Origin: DASVTR01 sp036387475
GTDB taxonomy: Bacteria; Acidobacteriota; Blastocatellia; Pyrinomonadales; Pyrinomonadaceae
Assembly (NCBI GenBank): GCA_036387475.1
Contig: DASVTR010000012.1
Coordinates: 62,001 to 126,000, forward strand
Direction of reading: 5' to 3'
DNA length: 64,000 bases
Position numbers and translations under genes: made by a program. Below are positions 61,387 through 64,000 of the stretch, piece by piece; position 1 is the first letter of the stretch; every line of letters starts with the position of its first letter. The notes beneath the pieces are model-generated. The model was not told where the DNA came from, made no database searches, and was given only the letters and a program-made list of their open reading frames with translations.

Positions 61387-61851
61387 TTATCGCTTCTTAA
61401 CCATCCGCACCACCGTTCCGCCTTCCGCGTGGCGCGTCCATTCGACTTCATCCATGAATGTCCGCATAAAGAGGATGCCGCGCCCCGAAGTCTTCAACAA
61501 ATTCTGCGCTTCGGTCGGGTCGGGCACGCTTTCGGGGTTGAAGCCCCGTCCTTCGTCGCGCACGGTGATCTCGACGGCGCTGCCCGAACTCTTAAACTGG
61601 ATTTCGATGACCTTCGATTCATCCTGACGATTGCCGTGCAGCACAGCGTTGGTGACGGCCTCGCGCACGGCCATGTCGATGCCGAAGGCGGCCTCCTGCC
61701 CGACGCCTGAACGGCTGACGAACTCGGCGGCAGCAGCGGCGGCGTCCTCTATGGCCTCGATGCGGCTCGGAAATGCGAGTTCGGTCGTCTCTTCGGTCAC
61801 AAGGCGTGGTCTCTCCAGTAGAGCCATCCGTCGAGGCAAGGCTACCAGCAT
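61387..61851 (-). CDS. rsbW: RsbW-type anti-sigma serine kinase
   Basis: A GHKL ATPase-fold kinase of 154 residues: N-box MAVREAVTNAVLHGNR, G1 VRDEGRGFNPESV, G2 SGRGILFMRTFMDEVEW. It should bind a sigma factor and phosphorylate the STAS proteins encoded just downstream. The start ATG 61851 lacks a good ribosome site; ATG 61827 (MALLERPR) is the alternative. A palindromic repeat lies upstream and its near copy lies beyond the STAS genes. Confidence 0.92.
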   Translation of the reverse strand: MLVALPRRMALLERPRLVTEETTELAFPSRIEAIEDAAAAAAEFVSRSGVGQEAAFGIDMAVREAVTNAVLHGNRQDESKVIEIQFKSSGSAVEITVRDEGRGFNPESVPDPTEAQNLLKTSGRGILFMRTFMDEVEWTRHAEGGTVVRMVKKR

Positions 61852-61916
61852 AGACTTTCGGTAAATCGAACCAGGGACAGGACGTGTAACACGCGCGCCG
61901 CCCGCATGTCAAGAAA

Positions 61917-62024
61917 GGCAGGAGTCAGAAGCCAGAAGGCAGGAGTCAGTAGAAATGAAAAACAAAATAAAAGCGGTCTCAGCCGATTATTTTGACTCCT
62001 GACTTCTGACTCCTGACTCCTGTT
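61917..62024. repeat. Iterated-word palindrome (family 2), copy B
   Basis: Left arm GGCAGGAGTCAGAAGCCAGA then AGGCAGGAGTCAGTAGAAA; core ATAAAAGCGGTCTCAGCC; right arm GACTCCTGACTTCTGACTCC then TGACTCCTG. It ends 16 bases before aroA. Confidence 0.88.
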
Positions 62025-62040
62025 GTCGTAAGATTACGAA

Positions 62041-63375
62041 ATGAAGATTCAGCCAGCGCGCAGGATTCGCGGACGCCTGCGCCTGCCGGGTGATAAATCC
62101 ATTTCACACCGCGCCGCGCTGCTCTCGGCGTTGGCCGAAGGCTCGGCGCGGCTCACGAATTTTTCGACGAGCGCGGATTGCGCCTCGACTCTGGATTGCC
62201 TGCGTCAGTTGGGAGTCTCGATAGAGCTTGAGGGAACAGAGGCGCGCGTCAAGGGCGTGGGCGCTCAGGGCTTGCGCTCTTCCAGCGCAACGCTCGATTG
62301 CGGCAACAGCGGCTCGACGATGCGATTGCTTGCGGGCGTGTTGGCCGGGCAAGCTTTCGAGTCCTGCCTGACCGGCGACGACTCTCTGCGCTCGCGCCCG
62401 ATGAAGAGGATTATTGAGCCGCTTGAATTGATGGGCGCTCGCATTAGTTCCATAGCGGGAAACGCACCGCTACGGATTGCTGGCCGACATCCGCTCGTCC
62501 CCGTCAAGTATGAAATGCCGTTTGCCAGCGCGCAGGTCAAGTCTTGCATTCTGCTCGCGGGCCTAAGCGCAGCGGGCCGCACGACGGTCATAGAAGAAGC
62601 CGATGTCACACGCGATCACACGGAGCGCATGCTGCGTTGGCTCGGCGTCACAATCGAGGCCCGAACCGAGACACATGCCACCAGCGCGAACAAAAGCATT
62701 CTGGCGATTGATGGGCCAGCGCAATTTGCCGCGCGCGACATCAACATTCCTGGCGACATCTCTTCTGCGGCCTTCTTCATGGCAGCAGCCGCGCTTTTGC
62801 CCGGCTCAGAATTGTTGCTTGAGACCGTCGGCCTTAACCCGACGCGAGCGCAAATCTTATCAACGCTCCAATCTCTAGGCATGAATGTCCGCACGACAAA
62901 CCTGCGTGAACAGTGCAACGAACCCGTCGGCGATATTGAGGTGAGCACAGGCGACAGCAGCAGCTTCTCTGTATCGAGCGGCAAGAAAGCGAACACCCTG
63001 CGCGGTCAATCAATCGCGCGTTTGATTGACGAATTGCCCGTGCTGGCGGTCGTCGGCTCGCAGCTTCCGGGCGGGATAGAGATTCGTGATGCGTCGGAGT
63101 TGCGCGTCAAAGAAAGTGACCGGATTGCGGCGACCGTTGAGAATCTGCGTGCGATGGGCGCTTCGGTCGAAGAGTTTGCGGACGGGCTGCGCGTCGGCGG
63201 TCACGTAAGACTGCGCGGCGCACAGATAAGGACGCACGGCGACCACCGCATCGCGATGGCCTTCGCGGTCGCGGCGCTCCTTGCCGAAGGCGAATCTGAA
63301 TTGGATGATGCCGGGTGCGTTCGTATCTCCTTTCCTGGGTTTTTCGAGTCGCTGGAATCCGTGATTGAGCGATGA
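62041..63375 (+). CDS. aroA: 3-phosphoshikimate 1-carboxyvinyltransferase (EPSP synthase)
   Basis: Sixth step of the shikimate pathway. Motifs: LPGDKSISHRAALLSALAEG, LDCGNSGSTMRLLAG, IPGDISSAAFFMAAAA, LRVKESDRIAATVENLRAMG and RTHGDHRIAMAFAVAALL. Length 444 is normal. The NSGSTMR segment carries NSGST where class I enzymes have NAGTA, which points to a class II-like EPSP synthase. It overlaps aroK by four bases (ATGA). The ATG lies 16 bases after a palindromic repeat and has no clear ribosome site. Confidence 0.97.
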   Translation: MKIQPARRIRGRLRLPGDKSISHRAALLSALAEGSARLTNFSTSADCASTLDCLRQLGVSIELEGTEARVKGVGAQGLRSSSATLDCGNSGSTMRLLAGVLAGQAFESCLTGDDSLRSRPMKRIIEPLELMGARISSIAGNAPLRIAGRHPLVPVKYEMPFASAQVKSCILLAGLSAAGRTTVIEEADVTRDHTERMLRWLGVTIEARTETHATSANKSILAIDGPAQFAARDINIPGDISSAAFFMAAAALLPGSELLLETVGLNPTRAQILSTLQSLGMNVRTTNLREQCNEPVGDIEVSTGDSSSFSVSSGKKANTLRGQSIARLIDELPVLAVVGSQLPGGIEIRDASELRVKESDRIAATVENLRAMGASVEEFADGLRVGGHVRLRGAQIRTHGDHRIAMAFAVAALLAEGESELDDAGCVRISFPGFFESLESVIER

Positions 63376-63896
63376 GCGTCCAAAGGCAGCAACGCGTAGT
63401 TTTGACCGGCTTCATGGGCGCGGGCAAGTCGACTGTTGCCGCCGCACTCGCGCGGCGGTTAAACTGCCGTGCGATTGATCTGGACGAGATTATCTCGCAA
63501 CATGAAAGGCAAAGCGTGCCCGCGCTTATCGACGGGGCAGGGGAGGCGCACTTTCGCGCGACCGAAACACGCGTCCTGCGCGTTGTGTTAGAGAATAAAA
63601 CGGCGAGTATTATCGCGCTCGGCGGCGGCGCTTGGACGCTTGAGCGAAATCGCGCGCTCCTACAGGAGCATGATTGCCTGACGGTCTGGCTCGACGCGCC
63701 CTTTGAACTCTGCTGGCATAGAATCATTAGCGCAAAGGATGAGCGCCCGTTGGCGCGCGACCACGGGAGCGCACACAAGCTCTACGACGAGCGCCGCCCG
63801 CTCTATGAGTTGGCCGCTTTGCACGTCAGCGTTAACGAAGACAAAAGCGCAGATGATGTGGCGTTAGAAATTATTCAAGCGTTGCAGCGAGGATGA
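63372..63896 (+). CDS. aroK: Shikimate kinase
   Basis: Fifth step of the shikimate pathway, phosphorylating shikimate with ATP. Walker A LTGFMGAGKSTVAAALARRL, the shikimate site AIDLDEIISQHE and ALGGGAW, and the lid DERPLARD. Length 174 is normal. The start overlaps the aroA stop. The gene ends nine bases before another palindromic repeat, which reaches the window edge. Confidence 0.96.
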   Translation: MSVQRQQRVVLTGFMGAGKSTVAAALARRLNCRAIDLDEIISQHERQSVPALIDGAGEAHFRATETRVLRVVLENKTASIIALGGGAWTLERNRALLQEHDCLTVWLDAPFELCWHRIISAKDERPLARDHGSAHKLYDERRPLYELAALHVSVNEDKSADDVALEIIQALQRG

Positions 63897-63904
63897 AGAA
63901 TTTA

Positions 63905-64000
63905 GAGGAAACGAGGAACGAGGAACGAGGAACGCAGCAGCGGTGAATGAAAGACAAGCTGCTTTTTAGTTCATCGTTCATCGTTCCGCGTTCATCATTT
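63905..64000. repeat. Iterated-word palindrome (family 3) at the window edge
   Basis: Left arm ACGAGGAACGAGGAACGAGG then AACGC; right arm TTCATCGTTCATCGTTCCGC then GTTCATC. Family as at 30761 and 59878. The right arm ends close to the window end. Confidence 0.85.

Noticed and set aside
63905..63945. Possible start of a CRISPR or tandem array (repeated GAGGAAC words)
   Set aside because: Units are seven bases without spacers and belong to a palindromic element with a complementary right arm.

Overview
The window looks like a chromosomal segment of an Acidobacteriota member, most likely of the Blastocatellia type. That placement is an inference from overall feel: moderately high GC, GGAGG-type ribosome sites, ATGA gene overlaps, TonB-C/TPR and MA-type peptidase proteins, and many short iterated palindromes between genes. 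No rRNA or other phylogenetic marker is present to settle it. I see no prophage, insertion sequence, integrase or CRISPR array.

Layout. 1-4.9 kb (minus strand): a four-gene operon that reads as a biological-conflict (defence) system: a Cap4-like nuclease, a coiled-coil/iSTAND-like protein, a MoxR AAA+ ATPase and a two-helix membrane protein cut by the window edge. 5.4-7.0 kb (plus): six very small genes, including a lone DnaJ-type zinc finger, a zinc-ribbon membrane peptide and an RNA polymerase omega-like protein. 7.0-14.2 kb (minus): DinB-like protein, secreted metallopeptidase with TPRs, GDSL lipoprotein, and a Ski2/HelY-type helicase split in two by a hairpin element. 14.4-21.3 kb (plus): TonB-like protein, secA with a signal-peptide ORF and two hairpins in front of it, a TPR-TonB-C protein, a helical-repeat protein and a GlsB-type membrane protein. 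21.4-28.8 kb: DUF2227 protein, a strong candidate small RNA, a proline aminopeptidase, a lipid A-type acyltransferase, a second strong candidate structured RNA, fabG, galU, serS.

28.9-43.5 kb: sppA, mnmA, a NorQ-like MoxR ATPase and its 1069-residue vWA partner with two other genes between them, a thioredoxin-reductase-like protein, a PilZ protein, a YbdK-type ligase, PhzF, and a toroid/zinc-ribbon protein. 43.6 kb: tRNA-Ser(UGA). 43.8-56.5 kb: MscS channel, then a fatty-acid degradation locus: TetR-fadD-oxidoreductase, and fadN-fadA-fadE with a metallo-hydrolase, matching the Bacillus fadNAE arrangement, with FadR-like operators before both units. A secreted protein with kinase-like motifs sits between them. 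56.6-63.9 kb: double-PDZ protein, TPR protein, DUF2062 protein, an RsbW/RsbV-type anti-sigma module with two STAS antagonists, and aroA-aroK.

The most unusual large-scale signal is a set of about fourteen intergenic elements, each made of short words repeated in tandem in one arm and repeated in reverse complement in the other. Many have unrelated words but the same design; some fall into families. They fill gaps almost exactly, often supplying a stop codon or ending within a few bases of a start codon, and one lies inside the helicase gene. The two candidate noncoding RNAs (22.1 and 25.2 kb), each with a near-consensus promoter and a terminator, and the conflict operon at the left edge are the other main points of interest.
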